DNA of 12,425 bases. Source: Spirochaetaceae bacterium (GTDB lineage Bacteria; Spirochaetota; Spirochaetia; Treponematales; Breznakiellaceae). The translations under genes were made by a program, and so were the position numbers. A model generated the notes under the pieces. It was not told where the DNA came from. It ran no database searches and was given only the letters and a program-made list of their open reading frames with translations. This document shows, piece after piece, positions 5,667-12,045 of this stretch. How positions within the stretch are numbered: position 1 is the first letter of the stretch; each line of letters begins with the position of its first letter. The stretch spans positions 1 to 12,425 of the forward strand of contig JAITKD010000033.1 of assembly GCA_031278575.1 (NCBI GenBank). The letters run 5' to 3'.

Positions 5667-6925
5667 AAGAGATAGCGGGGGGGGTATGCGCCCCCCGGGG
5701 GTTCCGGGCCGGGGGCATCCGGGCCGGAATCAAGGCTTCGTCCCCAAAGCGGGATCTGGCCCTTGTCTGTTCGGAAAAGCCCTGTACTTCGGCGGCGATG
5801 TTTACCGCCAACCGGGTCCGGGCCGCCAGCGTCCTGGTCAGCCGGGAGCGCCTGGCCGGGGGGAACTGCCGGGCGGTGATCGCCAATTCAGGAAACGCCA
5901 ACGCCTGTACCGGGGAAGCCGGGCTGGCCGCGGCCCGGCGTATGGCGGACCTGGCCGCGGAAAAGCTCGCCATAGCGCCCGGGGAGGCGGCGGTGGCTTC
6001 CACCGGGGTTATCGGAGTCCCCCTGCCTATCGCGGTTATTGAAGCCGGGATGGACCGCCTGGTCCGGTCCCTGCGGGGGGATAAGGCGGGTCACGACGCC
6101 GCCCTGGAGGGGATCATGACCACCGACACCCGGAAAAAGGAGATTTCCCTGGAAATAGAAATTCGGGGCGTCCCGGTCCGCTTGGGGGCTATGGTCAAGG
6201 GTTCGGGGATGATCCACCCCAACATGGCCACCATGCTCTGTTTTATCACCACCGACGCCGCGGTCTCCGGGCCCCTTTTGGATCGGGCCCTCCGGCACGG
6301 GGTAAAACGTTCCTTTAACCGCCTTACCGTGGACGGGGATACCTCTACCAATGACATGGTCCTGGTTATGGCCAACGGCGAAGCGGGGAATCCGCCGATA
6401 GATGCCGGAGGGGTGGAATTCGAGGCCTTCCAAAAGGCCCTGGAATCCCTCTGTGTGTACCTTGCCCGGGCTATGGCCCGGGACGGGGAAGGGGCCGGCA
6501 AACTGCTGAACGTGGCGGTCCGGGGAGCGGCGGATGAGGCGGCGGCGGAGGCCCTGGCAAAATCCGTGGCCGCCTCAAATCTGGTCAAGGCCGCCTGTTT
6601 CGGCGCCGACGCTAACTGGGGCCGGGTGCTCTGCGCCCTGGGTTACGCCGGCGTTCCCTTTGACCCGAATGCCGTGGAAGTCCGTTTCGCCGGCCGCCGG
6701 GGTTCCCTTTTGGTATGCCGGCGGGGGGCGGCGGTCCCCTTTTCCGAAGACGAGGCCAAGGGGATCCTTTCGGAAGAGGAAGTCTGGATCCTCGTGGACC
6801 TGGGCGGGGGGGACGGAAACGGGACGCCGCCTGACCCCCTCAACCTCGGTTCCGGGGAGGCCGTGGCCTGGGGCTGCGACCTTACCTATGATTATGTCAG
6901 GATAAACGGCGATTATCGTTCCTAG
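5663..6925 (+). CDS. argJ: Bifunctional glutamate N-acetyltransferase / ornithine acetyltransferase
   Basis: ArgJ transfers the acetyl group from N-acetylornithine to glutamate, closing the cyclic arginine route; many members also acetylate glutamate from acetyl-CoA. The precursor cleaves itself into two chains. The cleavage motif KGSGMIHPNMATML is at about residues 179-192, with the nucleophile Thr190 after Ala189. Other family marks are ANSGNANACTG (74-84), STGVIG (113-118), the TTDT stretch near 153, and the C-terminal DLTYDYVRINGDYRS. The length of 420 residues is normal. The GTG at 5663 is preferred over the GTG at 5660 because it lies 6 nt after GGAGG (5652-5656) and gives the usual MKEIxGGVxAPxGF start. 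Its start overlaps a short upstream ORF. A run of eight G occurs at 5677-5684. No argA or argE lies in the window. Confidence 0.95.
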   Translation: MKEIAGGVCAPRGFRAGGIRAGIKASSPKRDLALVCSEKPCTSAAMFTANRVRAASVLVSRERLAGGNCRAVIANSGNANACTGEAGLAAARRMADLAAEKLAIAPGEAAVASTGVIGVPLPIAVIEAGMDRLVRSLRGDKAGHDAALEGIMTTDTRKKEISLEIEIRGVPVRLGAMVKGSGMIHPNMATMLCFITTDAAVSGPLLDRALRHGVKRSFNRLTVDGDTSTNDMVLVMANGEAGNPPIDAGGVEFEAFQKALESLCVYLARAMARDGEGAGKLLNVAVRGAADEAAAEALAKSVAASNLVKAACFGADANWGRVLCALGYAGVPFDPNAVEVRFAGRRGSLLVCRRGAAVPFSEDEAKGILSEEEVWILVDLGGGDGNGTPPDPLNLGSGEAVAWGCDLTYDYVRINGDYRS

Positions 6926-6928
6926 AGA

Positions 6929-6964
6929 AGCGCTGATTTATTCAATCGAGAATAAATCGGCGCT
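6929..6964. repeat. Inverted repeat directly after argJ
   Basis: AGCGCTGATTTATTC (6929-6943) and GAATAAATCGGCGCT (6950-6964) form a 15-bp stem with one G-U pair and a 6-nt loop, starting 4 bp after the argJ stop. No T run follows, so it is more likely an mRNA-stabilising or processing hairpin than a terminator. Confidence 0.7.
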
Positions 6965-6971
6965 GCTTTAA

Positions 6972-7002
6972 CGCAAGGTAAACAAAGTTTACCCCATTTG
7001 CG
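6972..7002. repeat. Second hairpin in the argJ-argB gap
   Basis: GGTAAAC (6977-6983) and GTTTACC (6987-6993) pair around AAA. CGCAA (6972-6976) and TTGCG (6998-7002) extend the stem beyond a 4-nt bulge. It sits between the post-argJ hairpin and the perfect repeat ahead of argB. Confidence 0.55.
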
Positions 7003-7020
7003 CAATGAAATGAGTAAATA

Positions 7021-7067
7021 CATAGGGCAACGATGATTAGCGTCAAGTTAATCATCGTTGCCCTATG
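7021..7067. repeat. Perfect 19-bp inverted repeat ahead of argB
   Basis: CATAGGGCAACGATGATTA (7021-7039) is the exact reverse complement of 7049-7067, with a 9-nt loop. The right arm ends 14 nt before the argB ATG. CCCTAT within the right arm (7061-7066) can also pair with ATAGGG at 7069-7074, which contains the argB ribosome-binding site. The two pairings exclude each other. Confidence 0.85.
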
Positions 7068-7081
7068 GATAGGGAAATAAA

Positions 7082-7954
7082 ATGAAGGAAATGATGGTTT
7101 CGAACAACGACCGGGCGGCGGTACTGATCCACGCGTTGCCCTATATTCAGCGGTACCGGGGCAAGACCATGGTGGTTAAATACGGGGGAAACGCCATGAT
7201 CAACGGGTCCCTCAAGGCGGCGGTGATCCAGGATGTGATCCTCATGGCCTGTGTGGGTATCCGGGTGGTGCTGGTCCACGGAGGCGGCCCGGAGATCGGG
7301 GTGATGCTTTCCGCCATGGGCAAGGAAAGCCGTTTTGTCCGGGGGCTGCGGTATACCGATGAGGAGACCATGGAAGTCGTGCAGATGGTTCTGTGCGGCA
7401 AGGTGAATAAGGATATCACCTCCCTGATCCAGCAGGCCGGGGGCAGGGCCCTGGGCCTGTGCGGCATCGACGGGGCCCTGCTCCAGGCAAGGCGGATCAC
7501 CGGGGAGGATCTGGGCCTGGTCGGGGAAATTGAGGCGGTGGAGACTTCGGTGTTAAACGCCATCCTGGATTCAGGGGCCGTCCCGGTGATCTCCTCGGTG
7601 GCCCTGGGGATTGGGGAAGACGCGGGGCGCGCCCTCAACGTGAACGCCGATACCGCCGCCGCCAAGATCGCCGCGGCCCTGGGGGCGGAAAAACTCATCC
7701 TGATGACCGACGTGCAGGGTATACTTCGGGACGTGGAGGAGCCGGATTCGTTGATTAAGGCCCTTACCAGGGCCGAACTGGATGACCTTACCCGACAGGG
7801 GGTGGTGAGTAAGGGGATGATCCCCAAGGCCGAATGTTGCGGCCTCGCCCTGGAGGGGGGGGTCAAAAAGGCCCATATCATCGACGGACGCCTTCCCCAT
7901 GCCCTGCTCATCGAGTTATTTACCGATGAGGGTATTGGAACTATGATTGAATGA
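7082..7954 (+). CDS. argB: Acetylglutamate kinase
   Basis: ArgB phosphorylates N-acetylglutamate, the second and usually controlling step of arginine synthesis. The 290-residue protein has the amino-acid-kinase fold: VVKYGGNAM (31-39) with Lys33 for phosphate contact, VLVHGGGPEI, GKVNKDI, then NVNADTAAAKIAAALGAEK, LMTDVQGIL and the second lysine motif KGMIPKAECC. About 28 residues precede the first core strand and form a helix-like segment (RAAVLIHALPYIQRYRGK). This N-terminal helix is the hallmark of arginine-inhibited hexameric kinases, which go with cyclic ArgJ pathways. The ATG at 7082 has AGGG seven nt upstream; ATGs at 7091 and 7094 are possible alternatives. The 156-bp gap after argJ holds three hairpins, so argB may have separate control. 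Eight G lie at 7855-7862. Confidence 0.96.
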   Translation: MKEMMVSNNDRAAVLIHALPYIQRYRGKTMVVKYGGNAMINGSLKAAVIQDVILMACVGIRVVLVHGGGPEIGVMLSAMGKESRFVRGLRYTDEETMEVVQMVLCGKVNKDITSLIQQAGGRALGLCGIDGALLQARRITGEDLGLVGEIEAVETSVLNAILDSGAVPVISSVALGIGEDAGRALNVNADTAAAKIAAALGAEKLILMTDVQGILRDVEEPDSLIKALTRAELDDLTRQGVVSKGMIPKAECCGLALEGGVKKAHIIDGRLPHALLIELFTDEGIGTMIE

Positions 7955-7964
7955 GGAGAAAACT

Positions 7965-9134
7965 ATGGCCGATGTATTTATGAACACCTATCACCGGCTG
8001 CCGGTAACCTTTGTTAAAGGAGCGGGGGCCTGGCTTTCGGATAGTAACGGAAAACACTACCTCGATTTTACCGCCGGTATCGCGGTGAATTGTTTGGGCC
8101 ACGGGCATCCGGCCCTGGTAAAGGCTATTTCGGAGCAGGCGGCGAAAATCAACCACGTGGGTAATTACTACCAGAGCGACGTGTCCCTGGCCTTTGCGGA
8201 AAAGCTGGTGGCCGCCTGTGCCCCGGCGGGGATGGAAAAGGTTTTTCTGGCCAATTCCGGGGCCGAGGCCAATGAGGGGGCCTGTAAAATAGCCCGGAAA
8301 TATTCCCTGAAAAAACACGGCCCCGGCCGGCACCGGATCGTTACCCTCCGGGGGAGTTTCCACGGCAGGACCATTACCACCCTGGCCGCCACGGGACAGG
8401 AAAAGTTCCACCGGGACTTTGGCCCCTTTACCGAGGGCTTCCTTTTTGTGCCCCCCGGGGACATAGACGCCCTGGACCGGGCCTTGGACCCTTCTTCCGT
8501 GGCGGGGTTTCTCGTCGAGGCCGTCCAGGGTGAAAGCGGGATCATCCCCCAGGATGCGGCCTATATCAAGGCCGCCGCCCGGTTTTGCGCGGACCGGGAT
8601 ATACTCCTTATGTTTGACGAGATCCAGTGCGGGGTGGGGCGGACCGGGACCTTCCTGGCCTGTGAAGCCTACGGGGTCAGACCCGATGTGGTAACCCTGG
8701 CCAAGGGGCTTTCCGGGGGGGTCCCCGTGGGGGCGGTCCTGGGGGGAGAAAAAGCCGCGGACGTCTTTGAGTCCGGGGATCACGGTTCCACCTTTGGGGG
8801 GAACCCTTTGGCCGCCGCCGCGGGTCTGGTGGTGCTTGATACGGTACAAACGCCTCAGTTTTTGGGGGAGATCCGGGAGAAGGGGGAGAAAATTCAGGGG
8901 ATCCTCCGATCCTGGGATCACCCGAAAATTAAAGAGATCCGGGGCAGGGGGCTTATGATCGGCGTGGATATCACCGCCGAAGCCTGGCCGGTACTGGAGG
9001 CTTGTCTGGCTCAGGGGCTCCTGATCCTTTCCGCGGGGGCCCGTACCCTGCGGTTCCTTCCCCCCTATACCATTACCAACGGCGAAATTGACCAGGGTTT
9101 GGGGATCCTCCGGGGGGTTTTGAATAAGGGATAA
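7965..9134 (+). CDS. argD: Acetylornithine aminotransferase (PLP-dependent, class III)
   Basis: ArgD converts N-acetylglutamate semialdehyde to N-acetylornithine with glutamate as amino donor. The 389-residue product has the complete class III aminotransferase pattern: YLDFTAGIAVNCLGHGHP (32-49), the phosphate-binding NSGAEANE (97-104), the aromatic motif SFHGRT (131-136), FDEIQCGVGRTG with the pyridine-binding Asp218, and the PLP lysine Lys247 in TLAKGLSGG. GSTFGGNPLA follows. Positions assume the ATG at 7965, which has GAGGAG at 7953-7958 with 6-nt spacing. A TTG at 7947 would add six residues but has no such site. The argB stop (7952-7954) lies inside the region just before it, leaving a 10-bp gap, so argB and argD are co-translated. 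Some relatives also act on succinyl-diaminopimelate. A terminator follows the gene. Confidence 0.95.
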   Translation: MADVFMNTYHRLPVTFVKGAGAWLSDSNGKHYLDFTAGIAVNCLGHGHPALVKAISEQAAKINHVGNYYQSDVSLAFAEKLVAACAPAGMEKVFLANSGAEANEGACKIARKYSLKKHGPGRHRIVTLRGSFHGRTITTLAATGQEKFHRDFGPFTEGFLFVPPGDIDALDRALDPSSVAGFLVEAVQGESGIIPQDAAYIKAAARFCADRDILLMFDEIQCGVGRTGTFLACEAYGVRPDVVTLAKGLSGGVPVGAVLGGEKAADVFESGDHGSTFGGNPLAAAAGLVVLDTVQTPQFLGEIREKGEKIQGILRSWDHPKIKEIRGRGLMIGVDITAEAWPVLEACLAQGLLILSAGARTLRFLPPYTITNGEIDQGLGILRGVLNKG

Positions 9135-9161
9135 CGGCCCATACCGGCCTTAAAACCCGGT

Positions 9162-9206
9162 CAGGAGCCGGAAACGTTAAAAAGGCTCCTGGTTAACCCC
9201 TTTTTT
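9162..9206 (+). terminator. Rho-independent terminator after the argCJBD cluster
   Basis: CAGGAGCC (9162-9169) and GGCTCCTG (9184-9191) form an 8-bp stem with a 14-nt loop, 27 bp after the argD stop. Six T follow at 9201-9206. The 9-nt gap between stem and T run is longer than ideal; G-U pairs can lengthen the stem and reduce it. Confidence 0.5.
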
Positions 9207-9305
9207 GTAATGGTTAACGACCCGCCGGTAAACGCCTTCGTCGGTTGTGCCGGGTTTTCATTGGACGGATTCAAGACCCCCCTGGATCACGCTCAATTTA
9301 AGGTT

Positions 9306-9336
9306 GCTTTCCCAAAAACTGAAGTTTTGGGAAAGC
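9306..9336. repeat. Intergenic hairpin repeat, copy C
   Basis: GCTTTCCCAAAA (9306-9317) pairs with TTTTGGGAAAGC (9325-9336) around a short loop. It lies between the converging argD and traX-like genes, just after the latter's stop. The 17-nt core CCAAAAACTGAAGTTTT (9312-9328) recurs exactly at 11943-11959. It could serve as a terminator for either side, since T-rich sequence follows on the plus strand. Confidence 0.8.
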
Positions 9337-9340
9337 CGCT

Positions 9341-10150
9341 TTATTTATTTAAAAACCAGGCGATGATATAAAACAGGTATATATGGGCGGGGTAAAAGAT
9401 GTAGAAGAAGTATTTGCCCCCCCGGCCCCGTTCACCGTTGTAAAGGAGGATGGGTATAATGGCGGCAACCATGAGCCATTGGAAATTCCCGGGACCGGCG
9501 GTGAGCCCCGAGAGGAGCGCGATGGCCGCTATCACCCCCGCCTGGGCCAGCCGGTATTTCCGCAGGATATAAAGAAGCGCCCCCATCAGTACCATAACAA
9601 AGCCGCCCTCCGCGAAGATGGGATTGGGGATAAACAGCAGGATCATCGCCGTGGTCCGGTTCGCGTTGGGGAGGACCAAAAGCAGGGCTATACCGATAAT
9701 CCAGGGGATGAGTATTCCCCCCAGGGCCAGGAGGATTTTTTTTGCCCTTTTTTCCCTGATACCCTCCCGGATAAGGTCAACCATTCCCATATAAAAGGCC
9801 GCGAGGAGGAGGGCGCTGAAGATGTTGTTTATCAGGACAACCGCTTCAAGGGGCAGATAGTAGGAAAGGATCTGGTTCATAAGGGACATGAACAAAAACC
9901 CGATGAGAAGCTGGACCAGATACCGTTTTTTGCTCCGGGTATAATAAAACCCCTCGGCACAGAGAAACATAAATATGACTGCCACCGGACGGCCGAACCA
10001 ATTTAACCAATTCGGCGCGCCCTGGAGGATAAACATTTGGTGCAGGTGGTCCATAGTCATCAGGATAATACCGATAACTTTGAGGGTGGTCCCCGACATA
10101 ATTTGATACTGGTGATGTAATTTTACCACCGCTATTTCCTCATCAACCAT
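9341..10150 (-). CDS. TraX-family integral membrane protein (putative acyltransferase)
   Basis: A 269-residue membrane protein with about eight hydrophobic segments. It matches the TraX family, named after the F-plasmid protein that acetylates the N-terminus of pilin. Typical features are the start MSGTTLKVIGIILMTMDHLHQM (from residue 18), with its conserved D-H pair, the RPVAVIFMFLCAEGFYYT segment, and the end NGERGRGGKYFFYIFYPAHIYLFYIIAW. Chromosomal TraX homologues are common in clostridia and treponemes with no conjugation genes, and none are seen here, so the substrate is unknown. The ATG at 10150 is supported by GAGGAG 5 nt ahead; Met18 is an alternative start. It lies opposite the arginine genes, between argD and argG, and a TATAAT-like box (plus 10163-10168) precedes it. 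Confidence 0.85.
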   Translation of the reverse strand: MVDEEIAVVKLHHQYQIMSGTTLKVIGIILMTMDHLHQMFILQGAPNWLNWFGRPVAVIFMFLCAEGFYYTRSKKRYLVQLLIGFLFMSLMNQILSYYLPLEAVVLINNIFSALLLAAFYMGMVDLIREGIREKRAKKILLALGGILIPWIIGIALLLVLPNANRTTAMILLFIPNPIFAEGGFVMVLMGALLYILRKYRLAQAGVIAAIALLSGLTAGPGNFQWLMVAAIIPILLYNGERGRGGKYFFYIFYPAHIYLFYIIAWFLNK

Positions 10151-10178
10151 AACCGCTCCTCAATTATAAGGTAATCAT

Positions 10179-10229
10179 CCCCCGGAGAAATTCCAAATTT
10201 TTAGCGAATTCTTGGCCGGGGGCTTTTTT
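10179..10229 (+). terminator. Terminator-like hairpin between traX-like gene and argG
   Basis: CCCCCGG (10179-10185) pairs with CCGGGGG (10216-10222). Inner pairing of AGAAATTC (10186-10193) with GAATTCT (10206-10212) extends the stem with one bulge. CTTTTTT follows directly (10223-10229). The polarity is plus strand, yet the nearest upstream plus gene is argD more than 1 kb away. It therefore either shields argG from readthrough and antisense transcription or ends an unseen short transcript. Confidence 0.5.
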
Positions 10230-10283
10230 ATATTGTTGTTTTATAGTATGATAGACTTGTTCTTTCCAGCCGGTTTTTATCGG

Positions 10284-10369
10284 AAGTTGTTCAAAAACCG
10301 GGCCTGTCCCAAAACCGTGCGCGTGAGCGTACCGTCGATTAGTTTTGGGACAGGTTCTCTGAACAACTT
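10284..10369. repeat. Nested intergenic hairpin repeat, copy D
   Basis: The outer arms AAGTTGTTCA (10284-10293) and TGAACAACTT (10360-10369) enclose the inner arms CCTGTCCCAAAAC (10303-10315) and GTTTTGGGACAGG (10342-10354); both pairs are perfect. The inner arms match the hairpin repeat family. It lies 41 bp before argG and overlaps the candidate argG promoter. Confidence 0.82.
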
Positions 10370-10373
10370 TAAT
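10345..10373 (+). promoter_or_regulatory. Candidate argG promoter inside the hairpin repeat
   Basis: TTGGGA (10345-10350) and TTTAAT (10368-10373) are spaced by 17 bp. The -35 lies in the right inner arm of repeat copy D and the -10 overlaps its right outer arm. The predicted leader is about 30 nt. Another possible -10 (TATGAT, 10247-10252) lies farther upstream but lacks a good -35. Confidence 0.42.
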
Positions 10374-10410
10374 AAGAAAAATTAACGTTGTACGTTGCCC
10401 CGGAGTTGTT

Positions 10411-11715
10411 ATGAAAAAGAAAGTCGTTCTCGCCTATTCGGGTGGGTTGGATACCACGGTGATTATCCCTTGGCTCAAGGAAAACTACGATTGTGAGATC
10501 GCGGCGGTTTGTGTGGATGTGGGACAGGAGGCGGACTGGCAAACCATTACGCGGCGGGCCCTGGATACCGGGGCGGTCTCTTGCGTGGTGGTTGATGTAA
10601 AACAAACCTATGTGGAGAACTATGTGTGGCCCGCCCTCAAGGCCAACGCCGTCTACGAAGACAAGTATCTCCTGGGAACCTCCACCGCCCGGCCCCTCAT
10701 TGCCAAGGTCCTCGTGGAACAGGCCCGGAAGGAAAAGGCCGTGGCTATCGCCCACGGGGCCACCGGCAAGGGGAACGACCAGGTCCGGTTCGACCTGGGG
10801 ATCATGGCCTTTGCCCCGGATATGGAGATCATCGCCCCCTGGCGGACCTGGGACCTCAAAAGCCGGGAAGAAGAAATCGAATACCTGAAAAAACGGAAGA
10901 TCCCGGCGCCCATGAAAAAGAAACAATCCTACAGCCGGGACGACAACCTCTGGCATATTTCCCACGAGGGCCTGGAACTGGAGGACCCCTCCAATGAACC
11001 CCTCCTGGGGAATATGCTCGAAATATCGGTGCCCCCGGAAAAGGCCCCCAACAAGGCCGAATACGTGGAGATCGAGTTTGAAAAGGGGATCCCCATGGGG
11101 GTGAACGGCCGCAGGCTGGACGGGGTGAGCTTGATTCAAACCTTGAATAAAATCGGCGGCGCCCATGGGGTCGGCATCGCGGACCTGGTGGAGAACCGGG
11201 TGGTGGGGATGAAAAGCCGCGGGATCTATGAAACTCCCGGGGGCAGTATCCTCTACTATGCCCACCAGGAACTGGAACATCTCTGCCTTGACCGGCAGAC
11301 CTATGCCTTTAAACAACAGGCCGCGCTCAAAATGGGGGAGCTGATCTACGGCGGCCTCTGGTTTACCCCCCTTCGGGAGAGCCTTTCCGCCTTTGTGGAT
11401 GCCACCCAGCGGACGGTAACCGGTACGGTACGGCTCAAACTTTATAAGGGTTCCATATCCGCCGCGGGGGCCGCGTCCCCCTATTCCCTCTATAACGCCA
11501 GTATCGCCAGTTTTGCCACCGGGGAACTCTACAACCACGCCGACGCCAAGGGCTTTATCCGGCTGTACGGTCTCCCCATAGTGGTACGGGCTATGATGGA
11601 AAAAGGGACGGGACGGAAAAGCGGCGCCAAAGGACAAGCCGGCGCCGCCCAAGCCGCCGGGAAAACTCCGCCGGAAACCACTACCGACGCCAAATCCAAG
11701 GGGACCGCGGGGTAG
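10411..11715 (+). CDS. argG: Argininosuccinate synthase
   Basis: ArgG joins citrulline and aspartate with ATP to make argininosuccinate, the second-to-last step of arginine synthesis. The 434-residue protein opens with the PP-loop ATP-binding motif [11 protein letters not shown] (6-16). It then shows [11 protein letters not shown] (89-99), [15 protein letters not shown] (114-128), [15 protein letters not shown] (173-187) and the late [22 protein letters not shown] region. Normal members end near residue 400; here 399-434 form an added tail rich in Gly, Ala, Lys and Thr with no visible fold. The ATG has GGAG at 10402-10405, 5 nt ahead. The gene stands apart from argCJBD beyond the TraX-like gene, with its own promoter region. 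argH, its usual partner, does not follow. I see no terminator after it. Confidence 0.97.
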   Translation: MKKKVVLAYSGGLDTTVIIPWLKENYDCEIAAVCVDVGQEADWQTITRRALDTGAVSCVVVDVKQTYVENYVWPALKANAVYEDKYLLGTSTARPLIAKVLVEQARKEKAVAIAHGATGKGNDQVRFDLGIMAFAPDMEIIAPWRTWDLKSREEEIEYLKKRKIPAPMKKKQSYSRDDNLWHISHEGLELEDPSNEPLLGNMLEISVPPEKAPNKAEYVEIEFEKGIPMGVNGRRLDGVSLIQTLNKIGGAHGVGIADLVENRVVGMKSRGIYETPGGSILYYAHQELEHLCLDRQTYAFKQQAALKMGELIYGGLWFTPLRESLSAFVDATQRTVTGTVRLKLYKGSISAAGAASPYSLYNASIASFATGELYNHADAKGFIRLYGLPIVVRAMMEKGTGRKSGAKGQAGAAQAAGKTPPETTTDAKSKGTAG

Positions 11716-11903
11716 GGAAGGGGCCGGGAGCGCGGCTCCAGGCGGTTCTGAAAGCCACCGGGGAATACTTCGCGGGGTCAACCGGTTAAGGATGAGGCCC
11801 TTGAAGGGGGGGCGGCGGGGGGAGCGGAGATGCCCCCTATCGGCGAGGAAGACCGGAAGCGGTTCCTTATGCGGCTGGAATTTAATTTTGATGCAGCGGC
11901 GCA

Positions 11904-11932
11904 TTGTATTTTATTTTAAATTTGTATATAAT
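11904..11932 (+). promoter_or_regulatory. Candidate sigma-70-type promoter of the hemerythrin gene
   Basis: TTGTAT (11904-11909) and a perfect TATAAT (11927-11932) are spaced by 17 bp in AT-rich DNA. Transcription would begin near 11939, giving a leader of about 107 nt that starts with hairpin repeat copy E. Confidence 0.5.
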
Positions 11933-11938
11933 TAAGTT

Positions 11939-11965
11939 TGTTCCAAAAACTGAAGTTTTAGAACA
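11939..11965. repeat. Intergenic hairpin repeat, copy E
   Basis: TGTTC (11939-11943) pairs with GAACA (11961-11965) and AAAACT (11946-11951) with AGTTTT (11954-11959), with one C-A mismatch between. It shares the 17-nt core CCAAAAACTGAAGTTTT and the trailing AGCCGC with copy C near 9312. It would sit at the extreme 5' end of the hemerythrin mRNA. Confidence 0.75.
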
Positions 11966-12045
11966 GCCGCAATTATAAGAACGGAAACTGATTGGGGTTT
12001 CCAAAGGTTCTCCCAAATATATTGTTATAAACCAAGGAGAAAATC

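Larger units (their letters stand above)
11716..12045. other. 330-bp spacer between argG and the hemerythrin gene
   Basis: The first half is GC-rich like argG and has only a small hairpin without T run (GGAGC/GCTCC, 11727-11739). A 29-codon ORF with a GGAG-like site runs 11830-11919; residues 16-25 (LEFNFDAAAH) recall the start of 6-pyruvoyl-tetrahydropterin synthase/QueD proteins, but it is too short to call. The second half is AT-rich and holds the hemerythrin promoter and repeat copy E. Confidence 0.6.

Noticed and set aside
7947..7964. TTG start for argD overlapping the end of argB
   Set aside because: It lacks a ribosome site at proper spacing, while ATG 7965 has GAGGAG 6 nt upstream and matches the usual ArgD start.
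7941..8921. Minus-strand open frame of 326 codons opposite argD
   Set aside because: An antisense shadow; argD motifs on the plus strand are complete and the antisense product has no family features.
10369..11904. Minus-strand open frame of 511 codons covering argG
   Set aside because: It is the antisense of argG, kept open by G/C-rich third positions. It is rich in Gly, Pro and Phe, has no domain, and the sense gene is certain.
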